This document shows, piece after piece, positions 23,499-32,720 of a stretch of DNA of 64,000 nucleotides. The notes under the pieces were generated by a model. It was not told where the DNA came from. It did no database searches and saw only the letters and a program-made list of their open reading frames with translations. The position numbers and the translations under genes are program-made. Source of the stretch: Locusta migratoria (Eukaryota; Arthropoda; Insecta; Orthoptera; Acrididae); contig CM048750.1 of the NCBI GenBank assembly GCA_026315105.1, forward strand, positions 164,452,549 to 164,516,548, written 5' to 3'. The stretch's first letter is position 1, and every line of letters starts with the position of its first letter.

Positions 23499-23534
23499 GA
23501 CGTTTCGGCCACTATTGCAGGTGGCCTTCATCAG
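23499..23534 (-). ncRNA. hammerhead-like ribozyme motif, Penelope left arm
   Basis: Minus strand: CTGATGA (23534-23528), stem II GGCCAC/GTGGCC with an 8-base loop, then GAAAC and GTC at 23506-23499. All the catalytic-core nucleotides of a hammerhead are present. The stem III candidate is the self-complementary ACGT. A convincing stem I was not found. Hammerheads are known in Penelope-like element terminal repeats. Activity here is inferred only. Confidence 0.6.
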
Positions 23535-23772
23535 GGTCTGTGTCTGACTGCTGACTGTACGATCGCTTGGTGTTTATATACCAGCGGATGAAGGAGAGGA
23601 AGGGGGCGTAGGTTATCCGTTATTGGTGGTTATATTATTGCACGCCATTGGTGGAAAGGGGCGTTGCTGATTGGTGTTTTAATGGCTGGTTTTTTCATAT
23701 GATTGGATGTTGTATTCTTCTCCCTTATTGGTCAAAAAGGACGTTTCCTATTGGATTTTGCATTTGAACTTG

Positions 23773-24162
23773 CTATTGGTGGAATGGACCTGGGAGAACG
23801 GACAGCGGTTGCGGCGTGCCGCTGTTGACGTCGCCTGGCGCAGACGGCGGCGGGCCGGTGCTCTGCGTGTTCGCGGCCGCTGTGGTCTCCGGGGCGCCTG
23901 CGCGAGTCATTCCGCGCGCGGTGCCGTCACGTAGCGTTGCAACTGCTGGCAGCCAAGACGCCGGCAGCCTGTAGCCATCCTCTCTGTTCATATTGGCGGG
24001 ACGCTTCGCTATTTCTATAGCCTCTCTAATCTTCCTCCTCGTTGAGAAAGGTTGTTTTGCCAGCACGCGGGCCTCACCGAAAGATAACTTTTTTTCCGCA
24101 CTGATTGTGGTGATCGGAAACCGCTGACTTTGTGTGCTGTCCAAGCCGTATGTACCTTTCAT
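23773..24162 (-). pseudogene. Penelope C-terminal tail (minus copy)
   Basis: Continuation of the nuclease in another frame: LSFGEARVLAKQPFSTRRKI, then REAIEIAKRPANMNREDGYR and a GC-rich Pro/Ala/Thr tail. The same frame change exists in the plus copy, so it predates the inversion. Confidence 0.75.
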
Positions 24163-24166
24163 GTTC

Positions 24167-25252
24167 CTAAAGCCTCGTGCAGATTGCTCGTCCGGTCTCT
24201 CCTATGTAGACCAGCCAACACTCGCAGCTTATTTCATAAACGCCGGCATTACTCAGTTTGTCAACCGCGTCCTTAGTTGAACCAAGGAAATCCTTAGATT
24301 TGTTGGTGCTGCGGAAGACTGGCTTGATGCCTGCCCGACGAAGAACCTTGCCCACACGTCCAGTGACGCCCTGCACGTAAGGTAATAGGGCGATGCTTTG
24401 TGCTTCCTGCTGTTCCGCTCTATTGTTTTCATTCCTCCTGGACATTGTTTTGTTTATTTCGCCCAGTCCATAGCCATTAGCCACAAAGGTGGATCTGAGG
24501 TGCCGTAGTTCCGCCTGTAGGTGATCGGCATCGCTGATCCTGTGGGCCCTCCTTGTTAAAGTTTGAAGGGCGGACTTCTTCTGCATGGGGTGGTGGTGGG
24601 AGGAGGCGTGGAGGTACCTTCCTGTGCTGGTAGCCTTTCTGTACACCCTGTGGCCGAGTTTACCATGAGACTTTCGGTAGACTTCAACGTCGAGAAAAGG
24701 CAGCACCCCATTCTTCTCTACTTCTATAGTGAAATGTATTTTGCTGTGCTGCCGATTGAGATATTCGTGGAAGTTCTGTAGCTCCTCTTCCCCATGTGGC
24801 CAGATGACTAAAGTGTCATCAACGTATCGCAGCCAGCATGCTGGGCGTAATGGCGCTGACTGGAGAGCCGTTTCTTCAAAAGCTTGCATGAAGATGTCTG
24901 CTGCAATCGGCGAAAGAGGGGAGCCCATAGCTACACTGTCTGTTTGTTCATAAAATTCTCCTTTCCACTTGAAGTAGGTGGTCGTCAAGCAGTGGCGTAC
25001 TAAGTCACAGGTGTCAGGTGCTAAGCGCTCTTCTAATATGTTAATTGTGACTGACACTGGTACGTTAGTGAATAACGATGTTACATCGAAACTAACCATC
25101 AGATCCGTGACTGATACACTCTTCTCTTTTAAAAGTGCCACGAAATGGGTCGAATCCGTGGCCACAGGGTGTACAGAAAGGCTACCAGCACAGGAAGGTA
25201 CCTCCACGCCTCCTCCCATCACCACCCCATGCAGAAGAAGTCCGCCCTTCAA
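24167..25252 (-). CDS. Penelope reverse transcriptase / GIY-YIG endonuclease (partial)
   Basis: Open frame of 361 codons. The first ~31 residues are antisense of the other arm, so the true Penelope part begins near residue 32 and lacks the RT N terminus. Motif A FDVTSLFTNVP is at residues 55-65, motif B MGSPLSP at 109-115, catalytic YVDD at 143-146, LPFLDVEVY at 184-192, and the start of a GIY-YIG nuclease (GVYEISCECWLVYIGETGR) at about 335-353. SLFTNVP, MGSPLSP and a C-terminal GIY-YIG together are diagnostic of Penelope-like elements. In this arm the conserved glycine after CEC is tryptophan, and the frame stops at 24167, so the nuclease is cut short. It is truncated at the 5' end and cannot make a full protein. 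Confidence 0.9.
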   Translation of the reverse strand: MKGGLLLHGVVMGGGVEVPSCAGSLSVHPVATDSTHFVALLKEKSVSVTDLMVSFDVTSLFTNVPVSVTINILEERLAPDTCDLVRHCLTTTYFKWKGEFYEQTDSVAMGSPLSPIAADIFMQAFEETALQSAPLRPACWLRYVDDTLVIWPHGEEELQNFHEYLNRQHSKIHFTIEVEKNGVLPFLDVEVYRKSHGKLGHRVYRKATSTGRYLHASSHHHPMQKKSALQTLTRRAHRISDADHLQAELRHLRSTFVANGYGLGEINKTMSRRNENNRAEQQEAQSIALLPYVQGVTGRVGKVLRRAGIKPVFRSTNKSKDFLGSTKDAVDKLSNAGVYEISCECWLVYIGETGRAICTRL

Positions 25253-25789
25253 ACTTTAACAAGGAGGGCCCACAGGATCAGCGATGCCGATCACCTACAG
25301 GCGGAACTACGGCACCTCAGATCCACCTTTGTGGCTAATGGCTATGGACTGGGCGAAATAAACAAAACAATGTCCAGGAGGAATGAAAACAATAGAGGAG
25401 AACAGCAGGAAGCACAAAGCATCGCCCTATTACCTTACGTGCAGGGCGTCACTGGACGTGTGGGCAAGGTTCTTCGTCGGGCAGGCATCAAGCCAGTCTT
25501 CCGCAGCACCAACAAATCTAAGGATTTCCTTGGTTCAACTAAGGACGCGGTTGACAAACTGAGTAATGCCGGCGTTTATGAAATAAGCTGCGAGTGTGGG
25601 CTGGTCTACATAGGAGAGACCGGACGAGCAATCTGCACGAGGCTTTCGGAACATGAAAGGTACATACGGCTTGGACAGCACACAAAGTCAGCGGTTTCCG
25701 AGCACCACAATCAGTGCGGAAAAAAAGTTATCTTTCGGCGAGGCCCGCGTGCTGGCAAAACAACCTTTCTCAACGAGGAGGAAGATTAG
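25145..25789 (+). pseudogene. Penelope endonuclease region, inverted plus copy
   Basis: Starts at HRVYRKATSTGRY where the plus arm begins. It continues through QTLTRRAHRISDADHLQAEL and a basic linker to GVYEISCECGLVYIGETGR, then SEHERYIRLGQHTKSAVSEH. This is the complete GIY-YIG module with the conserved glycine intact. The RT is absent from this copy. A frameshift in an A run near 25720 ends the frame early. The tail (FGEARVLAKQPF onward) is in the frame of 25653-26042. Confidence 0.87.
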
Positions 25790-26042
25790 AGAGGCTATAG
25801 AAATAGCGAAGCGTCCCGCCAATATGAACAGGGAGGATGGCTACAGGCTGCCGGCGTCTTGGCTGCCAGCAGTTGCAACGCTACGTGACGGCACCGCGCG
25901 CGGAATGACTCGCGCAGGCGCCCCGGAGACCACAGCGGCCGCGAACACGCAGAGCACCGGCCCGCCGCCGTCTGCGCCAGGCGACGTCAACAGCGGCACG
26001 CCGCAACCGCTGTCCGTTCTCCCAGGTCCATTCCACCAATAG
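25653..26042 (+). pseudogene. Penelope C-terminal tail (plus copy)
   Basis: Same tail as the minus copy: KKLSFGEARVLAKQPFSTRR followed by NMNREDGYRLPASWLPAVAT. One substitution near its start (I to S) distinguishes the two, showing how close the arms are. Confidence 0.72.
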
Positions 26043-26280
26043 CAAGTTCTAATGCAAAAGCCAATAGGAAACGTCCTTTTTGACCAATAAGGGAGAAGAA
26101 TACAACATCCAATCATATGAAAAAACCAGCCATTAAAACACCAATCAGCAACGCCCCTTTCCACCAATGGCGTGCAATAATATAACCACCAATAAAGGAT
26201 AACCTACGCCCCCTTCCTCTCCTTCATCCGCTGGTATATGAACACCAAGCGATAGTCCAGTCAGCAGTCAGACACAGACA

Positions 26281-26316
26281 CTGATGAAGGCCACCTGCAA
26301 TAGTGGCCGAAACGTC
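26281..26316 (+). ncRNA. hammerhead-like ribozyme motif, Penelope right arm
   Basis: Mirror of the left-arm motif: CTGATGA 26281-26287, stem II strands GGCCAC 26289-26294 and GTGGCC 26303-26308, GAAAC 26309-26313, GTC 26314-26316. Predicted cleavage would follow C26316 if the motif is active. Confidence 0.6.
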
Positions 26317-26383
26317 GGCAAAGTTTACAAAATGACGATGCGGTATAATACCCAGAAGAATTTTATTGATATAGGGAACGGTT

Positions 26384-27190
26384 TTTTACACTTGTACAAA
26401 AAGCAGTCTGCAGTTACCAGAGTTCAAGGGCATGAAAGGAATGCAGTGGTTGGGAAGGGTGTAAAAGTCGGTGTTGTAGGCTTTCCCCAATGTTATTACA
26501 TTTGTACATTGAGCAAGTTTAAAGGAAAGCAAGGAGAAATTTTGAGAAGGACTTAAAGTTCAGGGTGATGAGCAAAACGAGGGTAATCGAATGCAGCCTT
26601 AGAAAATCTGGCGATGCTGAAGGGATTAAGTAACGAATCAGTAATGGTGGTGGATGAGATTTGCTACTTGGGCAGTAAAATAACATATGTGGTTCGCAGT
26701 ACAGAAGTTATAAAATGCAGAACGGCAATGGGAAGAAAAGTGTATTTGAAAAAGAAATTTGTGAACATCGAATATTAATTTTAGGATAAGGAAGTCCTTT
26801 CTGAAGGCATCTGTGCTTAAAGCATTTGTGTGGAGTGTTGCCTCGTATGGAAGTGAAACATGGACGATAAACAGTGCGGACACGAAGAGGATTGATGCTT
26901 TTGAAATGTGGTGCTACAGAAGAATGCTGAAGGTTAGGTAGGTGGATCGCCTAACCAATGAGGAGTTACTGAATAGAATTGGGGAGAAAAGGAATTTCTG
27001 GTGTACCTTGAATAAAAGAAGGGATCGATGGATAGGACACGTTCTTAGACATGAAGGAAATGTGAATTTAGCGTTGGAGGGAAGTGTGTGGGGTAAAAAT
27101 CGCAGAGGGAGACCAAGAAATGAGTATTCAAATTCAAATGGATGTAGTTTGCCGTTCTTACGTGGAGATGAAGACGCTTGTCCAGTATAG
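26384..27190 (+). pseudogene. RTE-like LINE: RT C-terminal part and end domain
   Basis: Resumes the LINE after the Penelope element. Readable blocks are KAFVWSVASYGSETWTIN, RIDAFEMWCYRRMLKV, NEELLNRIGEKR, and RDRWIGHVLRHEGN followed by GKNRRGRPRNE. The WIGHxLRH and RGRPR blocks are the C-terminal signature of RTE-type polyproteins. Many stops before 26800. It ends in the CAACAA tail at 27245. Confidence 0.82.
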
Positions 27191-27245
27191 AGTAGGGTGG
27201 AGTGCTGCATCACATCAGTCTCCAGACTGAAGACCACAACAACAA

Positions 27246-29064
27246 ATGGTAAAAAGGAGAAAATGAATTGAATGAAGAATAACTTATTTCGTGTTATTGT
27301 AACTAGGAACAAAAGATGTTTCCTGGTCGGTACTTTAACATCCACTAATCGATGTTAGAATTACATGGAAGTTGGAAATCTTTGTTAATTTCCAACAGCA
27401 GCCTTCATGGAATGGGTTTAGTCGTATTGGTTCTTACCTATACTTGTTTAGTTTCATGTGACTTACTGATTATTGATATGTAGAGTAGTAAAGTAGCACT
27501 GACTAGGATTTGAGTGCAGTATATTTAAATTTTAATGAAGTATTTGTTCTCGGTACATGACAGAAATGTGTCTTGGAATGGTTCTTCACATTTGGCAAAA
27601 TACTGATTATTGCCGGGATAAGTATTTTAAGTCAAAACGAAATTGCACATTTTGTCATTTGAACCGGTAATTTTAAAATATTAAACGTTTGTGAGAAGGC
27701 TTGATAGATGCAAGTCTGAGAGGTACTGCAAAGTATAATACTCTCTACCAAGGTACTATTATTCTCTCTGGGGTAGACCAGCAACCAATTAATGTACATA
27801 AAACAGGAAGTCAGTAAGTAGACTCGAAATCAGTTGTAAAAGCACTAAATATAGTCGATAACATGTGTACGGAAGGGAAAAATGGTGAAAAATTTCGATA
27901 TAGCTACAAAATAAGTTAGTGTAGTTTCGTATCTGAGCATGTGGCTAGAAAGATAAGCAAGCAGATGAGTAATAGTGATCAGGTCCTCTTTGTAAGATTT
28001 TTAGAAATAAGGTTCGAATGTATCAGAAAATAAATGTTCGCAACTTCTTTGTGTTATTAGTTATTTGTGATTCAAATACACGCGCAGTTATTCCACCAAT
28101 CATTGAAATGTGAAGGTTTTCATCGTTCAATAAAGAGGTGCATGCTTGGAAGTACTGAGGCGGGAAACAAATATATGAGGGAAAAGTACAGACTTGGGAA
28201 GCCGAATTTATGGATTCTATATAAGTTTTGGAATGTAAATTCTAAGTAGTTCTAGGAATAGCAGATTTATGGCATTTGTGGTGGCTTTTTATTTATTTTA
28301 TTTTTTTAATATTTCGAAACCTAACATAGCAATAAAGTAACACGTATTTGAAGCTCTATAACTTTCTCATCCAACACCCTTGCTTCTGAGCTACAGTTTT
28401 TTACTGAATTAAGAAAAACAGTTTATCCAAATTTGGGATTTCTTTCGGCCATTTTCGTCATATTGGACCGAGTTTCATGAAACCAATCAAATTTAAAAAA
28501 TGTCTCATTAGTTAATATTTTATTTTATAATGAGGCAATATTGTTTTCATTTACTTTTCTCCAATGTATGGACTACACTGCAGACATAATGCGTGTGCAA
28601 CTTTTATTCTCTTCCAAGCGAACATGATACACAACTGTCGATAATATACGCTCGACTGGTGTTTGAGTACGTAATCACGTTAAATTTCCATGTAGTTATG
28701 AAAGAAATTGCAATGAATATTAATGACGCATACGAAAATGTAATTAATCTACAATAGAATGCATCGTTCTATCTGCCCTCTATTCAAAAGGATTTACATA
28801 CCAATTATTAGATCGTTAAAACAGTAGTAATGTTTTCGAATGGTTTTGCCAGTGAGTGAAATTTAGTTTTCCGTATTTCAGTGTCTCTACCTCTCTGAGC
28901 ACAAAATGTCCGTGAAAATCACGAAGCTCTTTTGAGTGTTATCATAAACTGAAATTGTACTGAGGACCACAAATATCTGTTGCAAAAGACGGTAATTTCT
29001 TATCTTTATGATGAAACATCCCTAAATTAAATCAGCAACTGAGAAATGTGGCTACAAATATGAG
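27246..29064. other. no identifiable feature
   Basis: 1.8 kb of AT-rich DNA without recognisable coding or repeat motifs. Confidence 0.5.
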
Positions 29065-29069
29065 GAACA

Positions 29070-29570
29070 ATGAAACCTCCTGGCAGATTGAAATTGTGTG
29101 CTGCAACCGAGACTCTAACCTGGGACCTATGTCTTTCGCGGGCAAGCCTACAACTTTTTTTTTTTTTTTTTTTTGATATTTCTGGTCCTTGCGGACGCTG
29201 ATCGTGTTTGTTTTGGTTCGATGTGTTCTTGGCTCAGATTTATTTTATTACAGATAGCCCTCTTACCACGTCGCCCGGCACCACTGAGCTATCACGACAT
29301 GACTCACGGTCCGTCCTGAACTCCAATTCTTCCAGGAATGCTGGTCTTACAAGGTCCGCAGGATAATTTCTTTGAAGTTTGGAAAGTAGGAGGCGAGGTA
29401 CTGGCAGAATTTTGAGGATGGACCGTGAGGCGTGCCGGGATAGCTCTGACAATAGATCGCCTGCCTGCGAAAGGCAAAGGTCTCAGGTTCGAGTCTCGAT
29501 TCCGGTACACAATTTCAATCTGCCATGAATTTTGAATATCAGCGCACATTCCGTGCAGAGTGAAACTTTA
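29070..29570. mobile_element. inverted-repeat element with tRNA-like arms
   Basis: Left arm (29075-29150 and 29265-29325) and right arm (29405-29545) are inverted copies. Each reads GGCAGATTGAAATTGTGTG at the outer edge, then a tRNA-like stretch with B box (GTTCGAGTCTCG on the right arm), CTTTCGC-GGCA, AGCTATC and CTCACGGTCC. The left arm is split by about 110 bases (29153-29264) starting with a run of about 20 T, probably a small poly(A)-tailed retroposon on the minus strand. No protein. This general arrangement recurs in insect DNA from memory. Confidence 0.75.
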
Positions 29571-30354
29571 AACATGAAGAACATTATGCTAAAAAAATAC
29601 ATATGTCAGAAAATACAGTATCAGAATTTTGTAACAAAGCGTGTAAGACTGTAATAAACTAATAAAATCGTTCAGCAAGAGTGTAGCAAGTGAAAAATGT
29701 GCGAACGACACTCCTGAAAGTGGCTCTGCGTACAACAGCAATGTTCTGTTAAAATCCAAATACTGGGCAATTAGTTGATGAGTACCTACAAAAGTTTTAA
29801 TAATTTCATGTGCTTCTAAGGTTAGCTACAAATGCAAAATCTATGCAAAGGGGTCGTCAGTTTCGTTTTGGACAATTAAAGCCCTCCTTAGTTAATTTAT
29901 ACCCTATAAATTTGTTCTGCTATGAACACGTATAATTGTGGCTCCGGAAAAAAAGAGTACGAACTAGAATGGTGGTTGCCCTGTTGCTAGCGGAGGTGGC
30001 TTGGGAACTGCCCGCGGACAAGTGCTGCTGGCATACATGAGCGTCAGCGCTCGCTCTACAACAGTTGCCATCCCTAATCTAGATTTATATCCAGGTGTAC
30101 GTTTCGAAGTACTTCTTTATTATCTTCTTGTAACTATATTATCGACAGCTAAAATCATTAGATCTTAATAATTATATATTTTCCATGTGGTTATGAAGAG
30201 TATCAGAGTGAGCAATTTGACGGCAATCTTGCAATCAACAGGTGTACGCATGCGTAGCACTTTTGACTTCGCGCCGACGTTCACAATTCCCACAGCCAAT
30301 CCAGTGTGAAACGCTCCGGTGTAATACTTAACTTTTAATTGCGGATGTAGGGTG
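29571..30354. other. no identifiable feature
   Basis: No motif recognised. A GC-richer patch lies at 29970-30060. Confidence 0.45.
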
Positions 30355-30382
30355 TTAACAGCACCCCAGTTGAAAAAGTTTC

Positions 30383-30581
30383 AAATGTTCAAATGTTTGT
30401 ATAGCTTATGGGACTTAACTACGGGGTCATCAGTCCCTAAAGTTAAAAACAACTTATGAACTAACTAATACTAAAGACGGCACAAATATCCATGCCTGAG
30501 GGTGGATTCGAACCCCCGACCGTAGTGACCGTGCAGACCGTGACAAACGCCTCAGTCCCCTCGGTCACCGCGGCCGGCTGT
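30383..30581 (-). repeat. tRNA-derived SINE, inside piggyBac
   Basis: Full-length minus copy. Target duplication AAAAGTTTC at 30374-30382 and 30582-30590. Confidence 0.93.
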
Positions 30582-30779
30582 AAAAGTTTCCTGGTATTTA
30601 GTGAAGAATGTTGGTCACACTGATGAGCGGCTTGTTACCTTCATTGAAAGGGATTTACATTTTTGCGAAACCATTGTTCCTGTTTTTGAAAGTATTATAC
30701 ACAAGTCTTAAACACTAGTTTGCTGATAACACCCCACCTTCCTAGTAGTGTGACTGTCGAGCTGAGTACATCATGACGT

Positions 30780-31450
30780 CATACGAGGAAGAGAAAAATA
30801 AAGTCTATGAAGGTTGTTGGAGGAAGGTTTTAATCATCATGAAGACAGATTGCACAGTTTGAAGATTCCGATTACAATGAAGAAGAACAGTGCAAAGAAA
30901 ACTCAAGCAACTGCAAGTGATCAATCTGATGGCGATGTTGGTGAAGAAATGACACTGGAGAGGTTGATGCTTAGTGAGGATGAAGTAACTAATTGGATGA
31001 CAACACCTAAGCCAAAAAATATAAGAAAAAGGAAGGAAACTATAGTAACTCAACTTCCTGGTACCACAGTAATAGCTAAAAACCGGAAGACTGCTGTAGA
31101 ATGCTTTACTATGCTTATAAATGTGCAAATAATTCGCTCAGTAGTACAGTACACCAACATTTATATGCATTCTTAGGTTTTAAAAAAGAGCTTCAAACTC
31201 GGCTGTAGCAATATCTATTCGGCTGAAGGCAGCTAAGATCTCAAACGTAGAAGAGTTTACTACAGCAGTTCAAAGAAATAAATGTACATTTGGAAGATGA
31301 ATAGTTTGCGTAAGGAATGCTGACAAAAAACAGCTCTTATGTTGCAAGTGTAACCAATTTTTGTGTTTAAATCAAATGAAAATCACATGCAGTAAATTTA
31401 TTAATTCAGAATCTTGTTCCAGTTTGACGAAAATGTTCATTGTTGAAATG
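30780..31450 (+). pseudogene. piggyBac transposase pseudogene lacking the catalytic core
   Basis: 30814-31176 is an open frame of 120 codons: an acidic Ser/Asp-rich start, LSEDEVTNWMTTPKPKN, then QLPGTTVIAKNRKTAVECFT and a hydrophobic segment ending in HTN-like YTNIYMHS. This is the entry into the piggyBac DDE domain. About 100 bases later, with stops, comes CVRNADKKQLLCCKC followed by FLCLNQMKITC, the cysteine-rich C-terminal zinc domain. The several hundred residues between, including all DDD catalytic residues, are missing. The piece is therefore an internal-deletion derivative, not a functional enzyme. Confidence 0.8.
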
Positions 31451-31761
31451 TGACTTCTCTAGACTTTTGACATGAATGATTGTTTTGAGTTATATAACTG
31501 TTACTTTGTTAACATTTCTCTATAATTTGAAAATGATTAAAGCTTTTCTTATTTATTTTTTTTTAAATAGTACGTATATGAACATTTGAAACCATTAGAC
31601 ACATGTTATTGATTTATCAGTTACGGATTATTATTCGAGTAACTCAGTGATTAAAATTGTACTTAAATTAATTAATAAAGACTAAATGTTACGTTTATTA
31701 TATAATAAACCGTTTAAGAAAAAATAAAAACCTTATATATATATATATAGGGTGCTGTGAA

Positions 31762-32720
31762 CACCCCACGTCCCTAGTTATGTTTTGAATGCTGACCTCC
31801 CCAGTTAAAGGTTAAATTAACCCCGGACCATGGTAATGCAGTGAAGGGAGTGGTCTACCGTGGAGCTGGTAGAAGCTAGGACTAAACGGTCCCCGAGTGG
31901 AAGGTGTAACCCCACCTTAAAATCCGGTTGTTTAGTTTTAAATTTTTGGTTTCAGTAAATGGAGTTCTGGTGGGAAATTCTAGAATTTTATTGGTTCTGG
32001 GAATGATATTTACTATTCCGAAAAGCAAAGCAGAAATCGGGGGTACCAGCACAGAGTGCAGACATCAGCCATATTTTATTCCGTGTGGGCATTTAAAATG
32101 AAATTACGAGGATTGTTAGCATGTTTCTTCTGATATCGGTCAGTTCGGGTAGAAGTTAAAATATGATTCAAGTTAATCATTTTGAAGTTTAAAACGTCTC
32201 CAGCCGCGAAAGTGTGTTATAAAGTTGGAGAAAAGAAGCTTATTCTCTTCGTTCTCCACTCCGAGGAGTGGAGCGGGCTGTGAGATCCGACCCAAAATGA
32301 GTGGCGGCTATATGCAGCAAGTTTTAAGACAAGCTGATAGTGGGGCAAAGAGGGAAACCCATTGGGAATAAGGAAGGGGCTTACCAGTTCTGGCATACGC
32401 CTTGCAACCAAGGAAAACCTCTAAAACCTTGGTCGGAACTGGGAGATTGGGACCAATTTAATTTACCTCTGGCCGTTGCTTGAAACTAAAAATGGATTAT
32501 CGGGGGAGCACGAATGCACTCACGACAAAGATCGGACGCCCGAGTTACTCTCGACCAACAGTGGACTAGTGCCCTGTATTGGGAGAGTAGCGCCAACCTT
32601 TGTGTGTGGCTAGCCGATAACAGCCGGCTGCTATTGGTCAGTTGAGCGCGGGTAGGGCACGTCCGCCATTTTAGGCCTAAGCAATCCATCAGCATAAATG
32701 GCATATTTCACTTAACTATC
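31762..32720. repeat. unclassified GC-richer segment
   Basis: Distinct in composition from its AT-rich flanks. It contains a possible hairpin CTCCGAGGAGTGGAG and no ORF over 72 codons. It might be a non-coding retroposon or a solo LTR, but no defining ends were found. Confidence 0.25.

Larger units (their letters stand above)
23399..26383. mobile_element. Penelope-like element, inverted two-copy insertion
   Basis: A 2.96-kb insertion flanked by a perfect 11-bp target duplication AGGGAACGGTT (23399-23409 and 26373-26383). Arms 23441-24654 (minus sense) and 25160-26370 (plus sense) are inverted copies of about 1.2 kb, apparently near 99% identical. The 505-base loop 24655-25159 holds reverse-transcriptase sequence belonging to the minus copy. 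A 31-base stretch at 23410-23440 is unpaired. The plus copy is 5'-truncated at the exact point where the arms meet the loop. Complex inverted arrangements are known for Penelope-like elements. High arm identity suggests one recent event. Confidence 0.93.
21860..27245 (+). mobile_element. RTE-like LINE interrupted by a Penelope-like element
   Basis: A 5'-truncated non-LTR element whose coding parts flank the Penelope insertion: 21860-23398 and 26384-27245 (about 2.4 kb in all). The 3' end is CAGTCTCCAGACTGAAGACC followed by ACAACAACAA, which also ends the minus-strand relic at 52033-52175. The Penelope target duplication falls inside the reverse transcriptase. Apart from that insertion the order endonuclease, RT, C-terminal domain is preserved. 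Confidence 0.85.
30359..31757 (+). mobile_element. internally deleted piggyBac element (limits tentative)
   Basis: A TTAA (30355-30358) precedes CAGCACCCC. At the other end GGGTGCTG is followed by TGAA (31758-31761), a one-base change from TTAA, giving an 8-bp terminal repeat CAGCACCC. Inside lie the N-terminal and C-terminal pieces of a piggyBac transposase and a SINE. A block like AACACCCCAC-TCCTAG occurs both internally (30727) and just outside the right end (31760), so the true ends could differ. Confidence 0.5.

Noticed and set aside
24978..25259. Plus-strand frames antisense to the Penelope RT (93 and 74 codons)
   Set aside because: They are shadows of the minus-strand RT, which carries the catalytic motifs.
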